DNA of 7,101 nucleotides from contig MSXM01000013.1 in the NCBI GenBank assembly GCA_002083565.1, positions 23,290-30,390 on the forward strand. Reading direction: 5' to 3'. A program made the position numbers and the translations under genes. Of the stretch, positions 1 to 5,701 are shown one piece after another (positions within the stretch are counted from its first letter, which is position 1; every line of letters starts with the position of its first letter). The notes below the pieces were generated by a model. It ran no database searches. It was not told where the DNA came from and saw only the letters and a list, made by a program, of their open reading frames with translations. Source of the stretch: Nitrospira sp. ST-bin4. GTDB taxonomy: Bacteria; Nitrospirota; Nitrospiria; Nitrospirales; Nitrospiraceae.

Positions 1-315
1 GTCATCGAGCACATCGGCCCGGAAGTCTGGGAGACGTGCCTGGCCTCTCTGGCCAAGGGCGGACGATTGATTACCTGCGGTGCCACGACCGGAGCAGAGG
101 TCAAGCTGGACCTCCGCCATGTCTATTCCCGCCAGTTCACGATCAAGGGCTCCTATATGGGAACCCGGGCGGAACTGGTGAAGGCGGCGGAACTTGTGGG
201 GCAGAAGCGATTGATTTCCGTTATTGACCGCACCTATCCGCTGCGGGAAGCGCGTGCCGCGCAGGAACTGATGTTGAGCAGAAAGTTTTTCGGCAAGATC
301 GTGCTGACCGTGTGA
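1..315 (+). CDS. Zinc-type alcohol dehydrogenase / quinone oxidoreductase family protein, C-terminal part (5' truncated)
   Basis: An open frame enters from the left edge in frame 1 and stops at TGA 313-315, giving the last 104 residues. The visible part is the end of the NAD(P)-binding Rossmann domain of the medium-chain dehydrogenase/reductase (MDR) superfamily. The stretch around residues 17-31, with LAKGGRLITCGATTG, is the typical strand-turn after the cofactor-binding fold. It is followed by an SRQFTIKGSYMGT segment and a C-terminal FGKIVLTV ending, both common in zinc-binding dehydrogenases. Such enzymes oxidise alcohols or reduce quinones and enones in the cytoplasm with NAD(P)H. The catalytic zinc site and the nucleotide-binding GxGxxG lie outside the window, so the substrate cannot be inferred. 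No partner gene follows closely; the next gene starts 288 bp downstream. Confidence 0.85.
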   Translation, partial: VIEHIGPEVWETCLASLAKGGRLITCGATTGAEVKLDLRHVYSRQFTIKGSYMGTRAELVKAAELVGQKRLISVIDRTYPLREARAAQELMLSRKFFGKIVLTV

Positions 316-603
316 GAGAGGCGTGCAGGCCACCATCCTTCTTGCTCGCCGAGCCCCCACGATGAAGCGGTGGTCGCTCGATGCGCGCAGTGAAGGACGG
401 TGCGCCTACGCGCCCATATAGTTATGAAAGGTGGGGGAGAAGGGTATAGGCTCCGGCTTTGACTCGGCTGCGGCCTTGTTAGAAGGCCATTGTGAACAGC
501 CTCGAAGAGTCGGATCTGACTTTGTGATACCCTGCATCAGGGCCAGGTGAACGAGGTCGGGGGCCATCCAATCAACACTCAGCAAGGATGAAGGGAGAAA
601 CGT
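316..603. other. 288-bp intergenic gap with one imperfect inverted repeat
   Basis: No convincing gene is seen here. An imperfect inverted repeat pairs 328-341 (GGCCACCATCCTTC) with 392-406 (GAAGGACGGTGCGCC), separated by about 50 bases; it could be a degenerate terminator for the upstream dehydrogenase, but there is no T-tract. Unlike the other gaps that follow a gene end in this window, it shows no 7-bp periodic arrays. A promoter for the downstream CBS gene must lie here, but no good -35/-10 pair was found. AGGGAG at 592-597 is a plausible Shine-Dalgarno for the ATG at 604. Confidence 0.4.
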
Positions 604-1038
604 ATGTCCACAGTATCGAAGATCATGAACAAGAAACCTAAGAGTGTGGGGCCGAAGACCTCGATTGCCAGTGCCGCGAAGACTATGCGTACGGCGCGGG
701 TTGGGTCATTGTTTGTGAAGAAGGGGAAAGCGTTAGTTGGTGTTGTCACGGATACGGACATCGTGCGGCGCGCCGTAGCGAGCGGCAAGCCGTTGGGCAA
801 GTTGACGGTTGAGAAGATCATGACCAGCCCTGTGTGCACGATCGAGGAGAACAGCACGATCGACGATGCCCAGGACATGATGGCGGACTTGGGTGTGCGG
901 CATCTTGGTGTGACGAAGGGCGGCGCGATTGTGGGCGTGATCTCGGTGCGCGATCTGCTGTTGCATTATAAGCGGTACGCGCAGTCGGTGATTCCAGCAG
1001 GGGGGACGTATTCGGAACCAAAGATCTCGCAGGATTAG
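604..1038 (+). CDS. Twin CBS-domain protein
   Basis: This 144-residue protein is made almost entirely of two CBS domains, roughly residues 1-60 and 68-125. Each shows the expected order: an IM-x-P opening (residues 7-12 and the IMTSPVCTIEE region), an A-x-x-M helix, then a V-G-V-V/I-[ST]-x-x-D-[IL] strand-helix (VGVVTDTDIV and VGVISVRDLL). Paired CBS domains form a Bateman module that binds adenosine nucleotides such as AMP, ATP or SAM and usually acts as an energy sensor. Standalone versions of this size are common in bacteria and archaea, and their partner is generally unknown. The start is supported by AGGGAG seven bases upstream. The gene appears monocistronic and converges on moaB. No catalytic or membrane domain is attached. 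Confidence 0.9.
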   Translation: MSTVSKIMNKKPKSVGPKTSIASAAKTMRTARVGSLFVKKGKALVGVVTDTDIVRRAVASGKPLGKLTVEKIMTSPVCTIEENSTIDDAQDMMADLGVRHLGVTKGGAIVGVISVRDLLLHYKRYAQSVIPAGGTYSEPKISQD

Positions 1039-1042
1039 GAAG

Positions 1043-1124
1043 ACGTAAGGCGTGAAACGTGAGACGTTAGGCGAGAAGAGGTCGAAGAAGAATACTTTCG
1101 CCCCTCACCCCTGACGCCTCACGG
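1043..1124. repeat. Heptad inverted array A (CGTGAG type), between convergent CBS and moaB genes
   Basis: The left arm has 7-bp units starting at 1043, 1050, 1057, 1064 and 1071, with approximate consensus RCGTNAR (for example GCGTGAA and ACGTGAG). The right arm has complementary-sense units starting at 1097, 1104, 1111 and 1118 (for example CTCACCC, CTGACGC). Reverse-complemented, the right units match four left units at 19 of 28 positions, so a long imperfect hairpin with a 19-base spacer (1078-1096) is possible. The right array ends at the base next to the moaB stop codon and the left begins five bases after the CBS stop. There is no T-tract, so a classical intrinsic terminator is not obvious. 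Confidence 0.8.
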
Positions 1125-1658
1125 TTACTTGGTGAGTTCATTAACAAGGTGGCCCAGTTCGGGGATGATCAGCTTTTCCATCGCCAGGCGGACTGCGTTC
1201 TCAGAGCCGGGGATTGAGAACACGACGCGGTCGTCGATGATGCCGGCAGTAGCGCGGCTCATAATCGCCGGCGACCCGATTTCTTGATAGCTGAGGAACC
1301 GAAAGATTTCACCAAATCCATCAAGCCGCCTTTCCAACATCTTGTCCACCGCTTCGAAGGTCGAGTCCCGTCTGGAAATGCCCGTTCCCCCGTTGACGAT
1401 GATAACTTGGGCCGCATACTTCCAAAGCCCCAGCGCAATACGGTGCGTGATTTGCCCCGGGTCGTCTTTGACGACCTGGTAGGCGACAATCCTGTGCCCA
1501 TCTCCCTCAAGCAGTTTTTGGATGAGCTGTCCGCTCGTATCGGTTTCCGGTATTCTCGTATCGCTGCAGGTGATCACCATGCAGCTCAGCGATCGCGGCG
1601 CATTGTGCTTGTGTTCATGGGCTGATGAGCTTGTCATAGTGTATGCCGGGTCCTTCAT
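1125..1658 (-). CDS. moaB: Molybdenum cofactor biosynthesis protein of the MoaB/MogA family
   Basis: This 177-residue protein has the full MoaB/MogA signature. Residues 32-43 carry SDTR followed by DTSG, residues 90-93 are GGTG followed by an RD pair at 97-98, then GFGEIFR (114-120), a SYxEIG segment, MSRA (133-136) and IPGS (149-152). The C-terminal VRLAMEKLIIPELGHL is also typical. Family members bind molybdopterin and catalyse or assist its adenylylation before molybdate insertion; MoaB proteins replace MogA in many bacteria. The N-terminal HEHKHNAP stretch resembles the start of B. subtilis MoaB. ATG at 1658 gives the longest form; ATG at 1637 (residue 8) fits family length equally well, and neither has a strong ribosome site. 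It lies 79 bp downstream of the ferredoxin gene on the same strand and may be cotranscribed with it. Confidence 0.9.
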   Translation of the reverse strand: MKDPAYTMTSSSAHEHKHNAPRSLSCMVITCSDTRIPETDTSGQLIQKLLEGDGHRIVAYQVVKDDPGQITHRIALGLWKYAAQVIIVNGGTGISRRDSTFEAVDKMLERRLDGFGEIFRFLSYQEIGSPAIMSRATAGIIDDRVVFSIPGSENAVRLAMEKLIIPELGHLVNELTK

Positions 1659-1696
1659 GCTGCATAGCCATTGAGAGCAAAGCAGTGGCTGAGTTC

Positions 1697-1732
1697 GCGA
1701 AGAGGGGCCTTCGAGTCAGCCTCGGTCTTCGC
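1697..1732. other. Hairpin between the ferredoxin and moaB genes
   Basis: GCGAAGA at 1697-1703 is exactly complementary to TCTTCGC at 1726-1732, with a 22-base loop containing further partly complementary G- and C-rich runs. It lies in the 79-bp gap between the ferredoxin stop and the moaB start. No T-run follows on the minus strand, so it looks more like an intercistronic processing or stability hairpin than a terminator. Function is inferred only from position. Confidence 0.4.
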
Positions 1733-1737
1733 TTAAC

Positions 1738-2064
1738 CTATCTCCATGCTGCATCTGGGTTGAGTTTCTCGACCGGAGCTCCCTTGGCGATGTGTTCGTC
1801 GAGGATCGTGGCGACATCCGCCTCAGTGACCTTCGAATACCACGTATTGTCCGGGTACACGACAACAGTCGGACCCTGTTCGCAGGGACCGAGGCAGCCG
1901 GTGGCGCTCACCAGGACCTGGCCCGGGGGCACAGCGCGTTGCATCAATCCCATGTTGAAGGCCATGAGCAGCTGTCCGGCTCCGGCGCTTCCACATGAAG
2001 GTTTTGGATGGCCTGGTGGGCGTGAGTTGGTGCAGACGAGAATGTGATATTTAGGTTTCGGCAT
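1738..2064 (-). CDS. (2Fe-2S) ferredoxin, thioredoxin-like fold
   Basis: This 108-residue protein has four cysteines spaced as in thioredoxin-like [2Fe-2S] ferredoxins: C11, C24, C57 and C61, in the contexts LVCTNSRPPGHPKPSCG and GCLGPCEQGP. The family is related to the NuoE subunit of complex I and to Aquifex [2Fe-2S] ferredoxin. These are cytoplasmic one-electron carriers; the partner is not evident here. A longer frame starts at 2112, but ATG at 2064 is preferred because GAGGAG lies just upstream (three-base gap) and the conserved fold starts within a few residues (KPKYHILVCTN). Its downstream neighbour is moaB, so it may supply electrons in molybdenum enzyme metabolism, though adjacency is the only support for that. 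Confidence 0.88.
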   Translation of the reverse strand: MPKPKYHILVCTNSRPPGHPKPSCGSAGAGQLLMAFNMGLMQRAVPPGQVLVSATGCLGPCEQGPTVVVYPDNTWYSKVTEADVATILDEHIAKGAPVEKLNPDAAWR

Positions 2065-2146
2065 AGTCTCCTCAATTGATAGAACGAACCTCTCATGAGA
2101 TCCGAACGGCAACTTATAGCATATTAGCCTGGAGCGTGCACAGGGC

Positions 2147-2258
2147 GAAGAGCGTATGGCTTATGGCGTATAGCGGAAACGGTTCATCTCAGTCTCGTGC
2201 CATACGCTATTGGCCGTAGGCTCTTGCTCCCGTTCTGGCCGTCGGCCATCAGCCATTC
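2147..2258. repeat. Heptad inverted array B (NNATGGC type)
   Basis: The left arm has a cap unit GAAGAGC (2147-2153) and then three units at 2154, 2161 and 2168 of the form NNATGGC (GTATGGC, TTATGGC, GTATAGC). The right arm, after a 24-base spacer, has units at 2199, 2206 and 2213 of the form GCCATNN and a closing cap GCTCTTG at 2220-2226, complementary to the left cap except at one end base. A further right-sense set (units at 2238, 2245 and 2252, for example GCCATCA) follows out of phase. It lies just beyond the 3' end of the minus-strand gene at 2270-2713 and upstream of the ferredoxin gene. Confidence 0.8.
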
Positions 2259-2269
2259 GCTTCCTGGGC

Positions 2270-2713
2270 CTATCGTGGCCTATACGATTCCCACTGTTGA
2301 ACTGCTTCTTGGGGAAGTTTCCACTGTGTAAGCCCTTTCATGACCCAGTCGAGATAGTGGTCTTTGGCTTTGAATTTGCCGATCGGATTCGCAGCGTAGG
2401 TGGTGACGAGTTCCTTGGATCCGGCTTCGTTGAGTACTGTGATTTGCAGGTGCCGATAGGCCCCCTGAGGGACATCGTGCTCGAACTCATCCATGAGCTT
2501 CAGATCCTCATCGGTCACCTCGAATACACCTCCCCAGACTTTCTCGCCCGGCGACGGTACGATGCTCGCGAGGCCGCAGCGCCATTGAGATGACCAGCGG
2601 CAGAACTTGATTGTGTGGTCCGCCAGTGTGGCGAGGTAGAGGAACCGATGCTCCGGGGCGCGTCGCTTCAGCTGGGCGGGGTTCAGATGATCGGCATATA
2701 AGAAAAACTTCAT
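2270..2713 (-). CDS. Gamma-glutamylcyclotransferase-fold (GGCT-like) protein
   Basis: The 147-residue product matches the GGCT-like (BtrG/AIG2-related) pattern. It has an N-terminal FFLYADHLNPAQLKRRAP, a central VWGGVFEVTDEDLKLMD, and an acidic residue E78 in MDEFEHD where family enzymes carry the catalytic glutamate (usual motif LDxxEG). The following GAYRHLQITV and TTY segments also fit. Family members release 5-oxoproline from gamma-glutamyl compounds in the cytoplasm. One oddity is the substrate-loop motif, normally YGSN near the N terminus, which reads YADH (residues 6-9) here, so substrate or activity may differ. ATG at 2713 has no clear Shine-Dalgarno. The gene is transcribed away from the hypothetical gene at 2874 and appears monocistronic. 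Confidence 0.8.
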   Translation of the reverse strand: MKFFLYADHLNPAQLKRRAPEHRFLYLATLADHTIKFCRWSSQWRCGLASIVPSPGEKVWGGVFEVTDEDLKLMDEFEHDVPQGAYRHLQITVLNEAGSKELVTTYAANPIGKFKAKDHYLDWVMKGLTQWKLPQEAVQQWESYRPR

Positions 2714-2873
2714 TCGATGCGCTCATGCGTGTTTGATGACTGCAGGTATTTGTAGCACACGGGCTTTTCGTCAAACAAGCGTTGCCCTGCGTCACCACGC
2801 GGCTTGACGATTGCGTGATGAACTGTCATGAATGAGACGGTAAGATAATCGCTGTCCTGGCTAGGCTGCCCTC
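2714..2873. other. Divergent intergenic gap
   Basis: This 160-bp gap separates two divergently transcribed genes and should hold both promoters. A GATAAT at 2844-2849 could be a -10 box for the rightward gene, but no correctly spaced -35 box accompanies it; TTGACG at 2804-2809 is 34 bp away. No 7-bp periodic array is present here. Confidence 0.35.
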
Positions 2874-3392
2874 ATGGCGGTCTCGGCGCGAAATGGGTTC
2901 CCAACTCAATCAATGGCTGAGGATCGTTCCAATACGAGGTCGTCGTCTCCATCGCCTGTTGTCATCAGGCTGATTCGCGTGGCGGCAATTGTCGTGCTGA
3001 TGCTGGGGGCGGGTTACTATTCCTGGAACCAGCTGTCTCCTTCCCCTCCTACGCAGGACCAGCGCGAGGCGGAAGCGTTGGCACTCGTGCAGTCCTCCCG
3101 CGCCATCGGCTCCGGCACGATCCTGGACGCGATGAATCATCATGTGCGATCGATGAAGGAGCGCGGGCAGGGGGTGCGGCTTGGGGAGTGGCGTGTGAAG
3201 CATGTCGAAGGCGATGTGTATGAAATTCGCGTGCAATTGCGGGATCAAAGCGTGCGCGGCCAGTGGTTTGAGCGGGAATTTATCTGGCACGCACATCTCA
3301 AGCTGAAGAAGGTGAATGCGGCGTCGCTGCCGGCGGATGGCGTCACGCCCAAAGACCCGGATACGGAACAGTCACCAGTGCCGCTCTCGTAA
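2874..3392 (+). CDS. Hypothetical protein with one N-terminal transmembrane segment
   Basis: I do not recognise this 172-residue protein. A serine-rich, basic N-terminal segment precedes a hydrophobic stretch at about residues 29-50 (VVIRLIRVAAIVVLMLGAGYYS), followed by a proline-rich linker (SPSPPTQ) and a soluble domain of about 90 residues, then a polar, proline-containing tail. The topology suggests an inner-membrane anchor with the soluble part in the periplasm, because positive charges (R32, R35) precede the segment. The soluble part has alternating charged and hydrophobic residues (GEWRVKHVEGDVYEIRVQLRD) suggesting beta strands. ATG at 2874 lacks a clear Shine-Dalgarno; ATG at 2913 (residue 14) is an alternative, also without one. 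It is flanked by unrelated genes, so context offers no function. Confidence 0.7.
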   Translation: MAVSARNGFPTQSMAEDRSNTRSSSPSPVVIRLIRVAAIVVLMLGAGYYSWNQLSPSPPTQDQREAEALALVQSSRAIGSGTILDAMNHHVRSMKERGQGVRLGEWRVKHVEGDVYEIRVQLRDQSVRGQWFEREFIWHAHLKLKKVNAASLPADGVTPKDPDTEQSPVPLS

Positions 3393-3437
3393 GCGCGCGT
3401 ATCGCGTAATTCGCATCTCGTGAAGCGCAGTCGCTTG

Positions 3438-3561
3438 AAAGAACGTATGGCTTGTGGCACAAGCGATGTTAAGTTGTCAGATACAACTCAACACGGTACG
3501 CTCATCACTTGAAAATTTCCGGCTCAATCCTGTGCCATACGCCATCTGCTATACGCTCTTG
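3438..3561. repeat. Heptad inverted array C (NNATGGC type), between convergent genes
   Basis: The left arm has a degraded cap AAAGAAC (3438-3444), units GTATGGC (3445-3451) and TTGTGGC (3452-3458), then a degenerate unit. After a spacer of about 68 bases, the right arm has units GCCATAC (3534), GCCATCT (3541) and GCTATAC (3548) and the closing cap GCTCTTG (3555-3561), identical to the cap of array B. It sits between the converging 3' ends of the membrane protein gene and the Rieske gene. Confidence 0.75.
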
Positions 3562-3572
3562 ATCTTAACGGG

Positions 3573-3902
3573 TTAGGGCGCAGCCAAGCCGGGAGGCAAT
3601 GAGATTTGGATGTGGGTCCCTTCCACGCGAACCTGGCAGCAAGGCACTTCGAAGTTTGGATTATTCTCTCGTTGTCCGGTGACGACGTTGAACTTCCAGC
3701 CGTGCCAGGGACATTCAACGACGGATCCGCATAGTTTTCCCTCCCCCAGCGGACCGCCGGCGTGGGGGCAGGCGTTATCGATGGCGTAGAACGTTCCCTC
3801 TATGTTGAAGACGGCGATCCAGACACCTTTGATCTCCACCGTGCGTCCGGTCCCCGGCGGGATGTCCTGAACCTGTGCGACGGTGGTGAAGTCGCTTATC
3901 AT
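3573..3902 (-). CDS. Rieske (2Fe-2S) ferredoxin-type protein
   Basis: This 109-residue protein is a single Rieske domain. The two cluster-binding motifs are CPHAGGPLGEG (C45, H47) and CPWHGWKF (C64, H67), giving the CxH-16-CxxH pattern that binds a [2Fe-2S] cluster through two cysteines and two histidines. The preceding WIAVFNIEGTFYAIDNA and following FNVVTGQ segments are standard for the fold. With no oxygenase or membrane domain, it resembles NirD-type subunits and standalone Rieske ferredoxins, which pass electrons to a reductase or dioxygenase in the cytoplasm. No such partner is adjacent. Two extra cysteines (C88, C89) near the C terminus and C58 are not part of the motif. The start at 3902 fits the family length; the upstream GGCGGA is a weak ribosome site. 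Confidence 0.92.
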   Translation of the reverse strand: MISDFTTVAQVQDIPPGTGRTVEIKGVWIAVFNIEGTFYAIDNACPHAGGPLGEGKLCGSVVECPWHGWKFNVVTGQRENNPNFEVPCCQVRVEGTHIQISLPPGLAAP

Positions 3903-4063
3903 AGGGAGATCCGCCTGTGTTGTGGGGTTATGGGCCCTGTGGGAGAGGGGCGATTGCTTGATTTCACTCTAGGCATATGGCATAGACATACAGGAGCATA
4001 TCCCGGCCTATCGAACGATCTCTGCTCTCGAATAGGGGGCTTGATTGGGAATGAGGTTGTTGC
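3903..4063. other. Divergent intergenic gap
   Basis: This 161-bp gap lies between the leftward Rieske gene and the rightward HNH gene and must contain promoters in both directions. A weak rightward pair, TTGATT (3958-3963) and CATAGA (3981-3986) with 17 bp between, is visible but poor. A small AT-rich piece near 3972-3990 (GGCATATGGCATA) is nearly self-complementary and may be a single remnant of the heptad repeats. GAGG about 4050 is a plausible ribosome site for the gene at 4064. Confidence 0.3.
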
Positions 4064-4609
4064 ATGGAAATGACTCTCCTCCTCAATTCGACCTATGAAC
4101 CCCTCCGGGTTGTCCATTGGCAAAAAGCGATCGCGCTCCTCTGGCAAGGAAAAGTTGAGGTTCTTGAAGTTTACGACCGTGAGATCCACGGTATCTCCCT
4201 GACGATTAAACTTCCGGCGGTGATGCGGCTGCTCAAGCTGGTGCGGCTGAAGGACAGCCACCGCGCCGTCAAGTTTTCCCGCATCAATATTTTCACGCGC
4301 GACGGCTACACCTGCCAGTATTGCAACCATCGGTTCCGGACGGAAGAACTGACGTTCGATCATGTCGTGCCTATCGCCAAAGGCGGTAAGAAGACGTGGG
4401 AAAATATTGTGACCGCCTGCTGGCGGTGCAATAACCGGAAGAGCGGCCGCACGCCGGATGAAGCCGGCATGAAATTGAAGAAACGGCCGGTGAAGCCGCG
4501 ATGGAGTCCAGTGATCACGATCACCATCGGTATCCGCAATACGCCGGAAAGCTGGCGTGATTATCTCTACTGGAATATGGAGTTGGATGCGGATCCGGCT
4601 GAGACGTAG
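4064..4609 (+). CDS. HNH endonuclease family protein
   Basis: The 181-residue protein has a C-terminal HNH nuclease module at about residues 78-135. A zinc-ribbon pair C84-x2-C87 (CQYC) and a second pair C119-x2-C122 (CWRC) bracket the ββα-metal motif, in which D99-H100 (TFDHVVP), N114 (WENIV) and N123/N124 (CNNRKSGRT) are the active-site positions. The first 75 residues (LLNSTYEPLRVVHWQKAIALLWQGK) form a conserved N-terminal part often found in standalone bacterial HNH proteins of this size. Such proteins cut or nick DNA, but their role is mostly unknown; this type is commonly chromosomal and not phage-linked. No restriction, toxin or recombination partner is adjacent. ATG at 4064 has GAGG about eight bases upstream; ATG at 4070 is an alternative start. 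Confidence 0.88.
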   Translation: MEMTLLLNSTYEPLRVVHWQKAIALLWQGKVEVLEVYDREIHGISLTIKLPAVMRLLKLVRLKDSHRAVKFSRINIFTRDGYTCQYCNHRFRTEELTFDHVVPIAKGGKKTWENIVTACWRCNNRKSGRTPDEAGMKLKKRPVKPRWSPVITITIGIRNTPESWRDYLYWNMELDADPAET

Positions 4610-4686
4610 GAGCGCACCTCACATCCGGTTTTCCTTCCCCTGTTAGTCCGCGCAGCTTCTCGATCGTTCCAAAGAACATACAGATT

Positions 4687-4768
4687 GTTTCGGGTTTCGA
4701 GTTTCTGGTTTCGGCTGTTGGGATCGCCCGTCCTGACAACTCGAAACATGAAACCAGAAACGCGTAAC
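4687..4768. repeat. Heptad inverted array F (GTTTC type)
   Basis: Left units start at 4687, 4694, 4701 and 4708, all GTTTCNN (GTTTCGG, GTTTCGA, GTTTCTG, GTTTCGG). After a 19-base spacer, right units start at 4734, 4741, 4748, 4755 and 4762, mostly NNGAAAC (TCGAAAC, ATGAAAC, CAGAAAC) with degenerate end units. The arms can pair over more than 20 positions. The total of 82 bp and 19-bp spacer equal those of array A although the heptad sequence is unrelated. It lies between the HNH gene end and the promoter region of the siroheme gene. Confidence 0.85.
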
Positions 4769-4834
4769 TCGCAGTTCTTGTCCCTGGCGCCGCATTATAG
4801 CGACAGTTCCATCCAAGAAAAAGAGACTGCCTGG

Positions 4835-4864
4835 TTTACGCTCTAAAACCCCCTATTGTATGAT
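4835..4864 (+). promoter_or_regulatory. Putative sigma-70 promoter for the siroheme synthesis gene
   Basis: TTTACG at 4835-4840 (four of six to TTGACA) and TATGAT at 4859-4864 (five of six to TATAAT) are separated by 18 bp. Transcription would begin near 4871, giving a leader of about 27 bases before the ATG at 4898, with AGGAG at 4885-4889 as ribosome site. Confidence 0.45.
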
Positions 4865-4897
4865 GTGCGCAATACTTACTTGCTAGGAGTGTGGACG

Positions 4898-5524
4898 ATG
4901 GCTGCAAATCCGGGCTTCCCCTTAGTTCTTGATGTAAAAAGTTGGACGGTGTTGGTGATCGGCGGAGATGATGAAGCGTCCGACAAGACGCAACGATTGC
5001 TCGAATCCGGCGCGCGCGTCACGGTCATCAGCCCGACGCTCAACGAAACGTTGCGAACCTTGGCGGCTTCGGCGAAGGTCATTCATCGCGGACGGCATTT
5101 CCGGGATTCGGATCTTGAACATGCCATTTTGGTGTTGAACACGCTGCGCGGTGACCGTGATTTTGCGAGGGCGCTGCTGGCCAAGGCAAAGGAGAAGGGG
5201 GTGTTGGTCTGGTCTGTGGATTTTCCGGAAGCCTCGAGCGTCACGATGCCGGCGGTGGTGGCGTCGGGCCATGCGCGAGTGGCCATCAGCACGAGCGGCG
5301 TCGCGCCGGCCTTATCAGGTTTCATGAAGGAAGATCTGGAGCGAATTTTGGACCCTGAGTTTGCCGCCTTTGTGGATTGGCTGGGGGAATTGCGGGAACA
5401 AGCCAAAGCAAATGAGCCGGATGCCGAGAAGCGCCGAGCGCTCCTGCGCGAAGCCTTAGATGGCTTTCGCCTGTTGGGCAAGGTGCAATATCCGAAGGTC
5501 TGGTTGGAGAGGAAGAAGACGTAA
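4898..5524 (+). CDS. Precorrin-2 dehydrogenase / sirohydrochlorin ferrochelatase family protein (Met8/CysG N-domain type)
   Basis: This 208-residue protein matches the standalone siroheme synthase family, which oxidises precorrin-2 to sirohydrochlorin with NAD+ and may insert iron to form siroheme. An N-terminal Rossmann fold begins at residue 17 (TVLVIGGDDEASDK, then GARVTVISP at 38-46). D108 in VWSVDFPEASS sits where the catalytic aspartate lies in Met8/CysG, followed by TMPAVV and the conserved AISTSGVAPALS (129-140). The nucleotide loop is unusual: the common GGGxVAxRK reads GGDDEASDK, so the third glycine and the arginine are lost. ATG at 4898 is preferred over the in-frame TTG at 4856 because AGGAG lies eight bases upstream and LVLDVKSWTVLVIGG starts at the family position. 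The uroporphyrinogen methyltransferase domain is absent, so SUMT must be encoded elsewhere. Confidence 0.87.
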   Translation: MAANPGFPLVLDVKSWTVLVIGGDDEASDKTQRLLESGARVTVISPTLNETLRTLAASAKVIHRGRHFRDSDLEHAILVLNTLRGDRDFARALLAKAKEKGVLVWSVDFPEASSVTMPAVVASGHARVAISTSGVAPALSGFMKEDLERILDPEFAAFVDWLGELREQAKANEPDAEKRRALLREALDGFRLLGKVQYPKVWLERKKT

Positions 5525-5655
5525 GGGGTGAGGCGTAAGGGGTGGGGGGATGGACAATAGGGGATGGTTAATGGGAAATGGGGGAGAATCTAAGAAGTGC
5601 TGAGTTCTCGGTTTGTCTCTTCGCCATTCGCGACTTGCGACTTGCCACTCATGAG
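5519..5655. repeat. Compound heptad array D, starting over the siroheme gene stop codon
   Basis: Ten 7-bp units run in unbroken phase from 5519 to 5588. The first four are of GCGTAAG/GGGTGAG type (5519, 5526, 5533, 5540) and the next five are NNNATGG-like (5547, 5554, 5561, 5568, 5575). A right arm of opposite sense has units at 5621, 5628, 5635, 5642 and 5649 (TCGCGAC, TTGCGAC, TTGCCAC and others). The arms pair only weakly, unlike the other arrays, as if two arrays had merged. The TAA stop of the siroheme gene (5522-5524) lies within the first unit, ACGTAAG. Confidence 0.75.
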
Positions 5656-5701
5656 AAACACGGGGAAAGGTCAGAGATAGAGGACAGAAGAAGGAGGAGT
5701 A

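Noticed and set aside
328..406. Inverted repeat after the dehydrogenase as an intrinsic terminator
   Set aside because: The arms are imperfect, about 50 bases apart and not followed by a T-run, so it is only mentioned as an inverted repeat.
1643..2047. A 134-codon plus-strand frame opposite the ferredoxin gene
   Set aside because: It is the antisense of a gene with intact cluster-binding cysteines and a good ribosome site; its own translation shows no family features.
2804..2849. Promoter pair TTGACG and GATAAT upstream of the membrane protein gene
   Set aside because: The spacing is 34 bp, about twice the workable distance, so these two boxes cannot act together.
3971..3990. A possible seventh heptad array in the Rieske/HNH divergent gap
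   Set aside because: Only about two TATGCC-like units are visible and the spacing is irregular (6 then 7); chance or a remnant cannot be separated.
3899..4363. A 154-codon minus-strand frame across the Rieske/HNH gap
   Set aside because: It runs antisense through the HNH gene, has no recognisable domain and overlaps the divergent promoter region.
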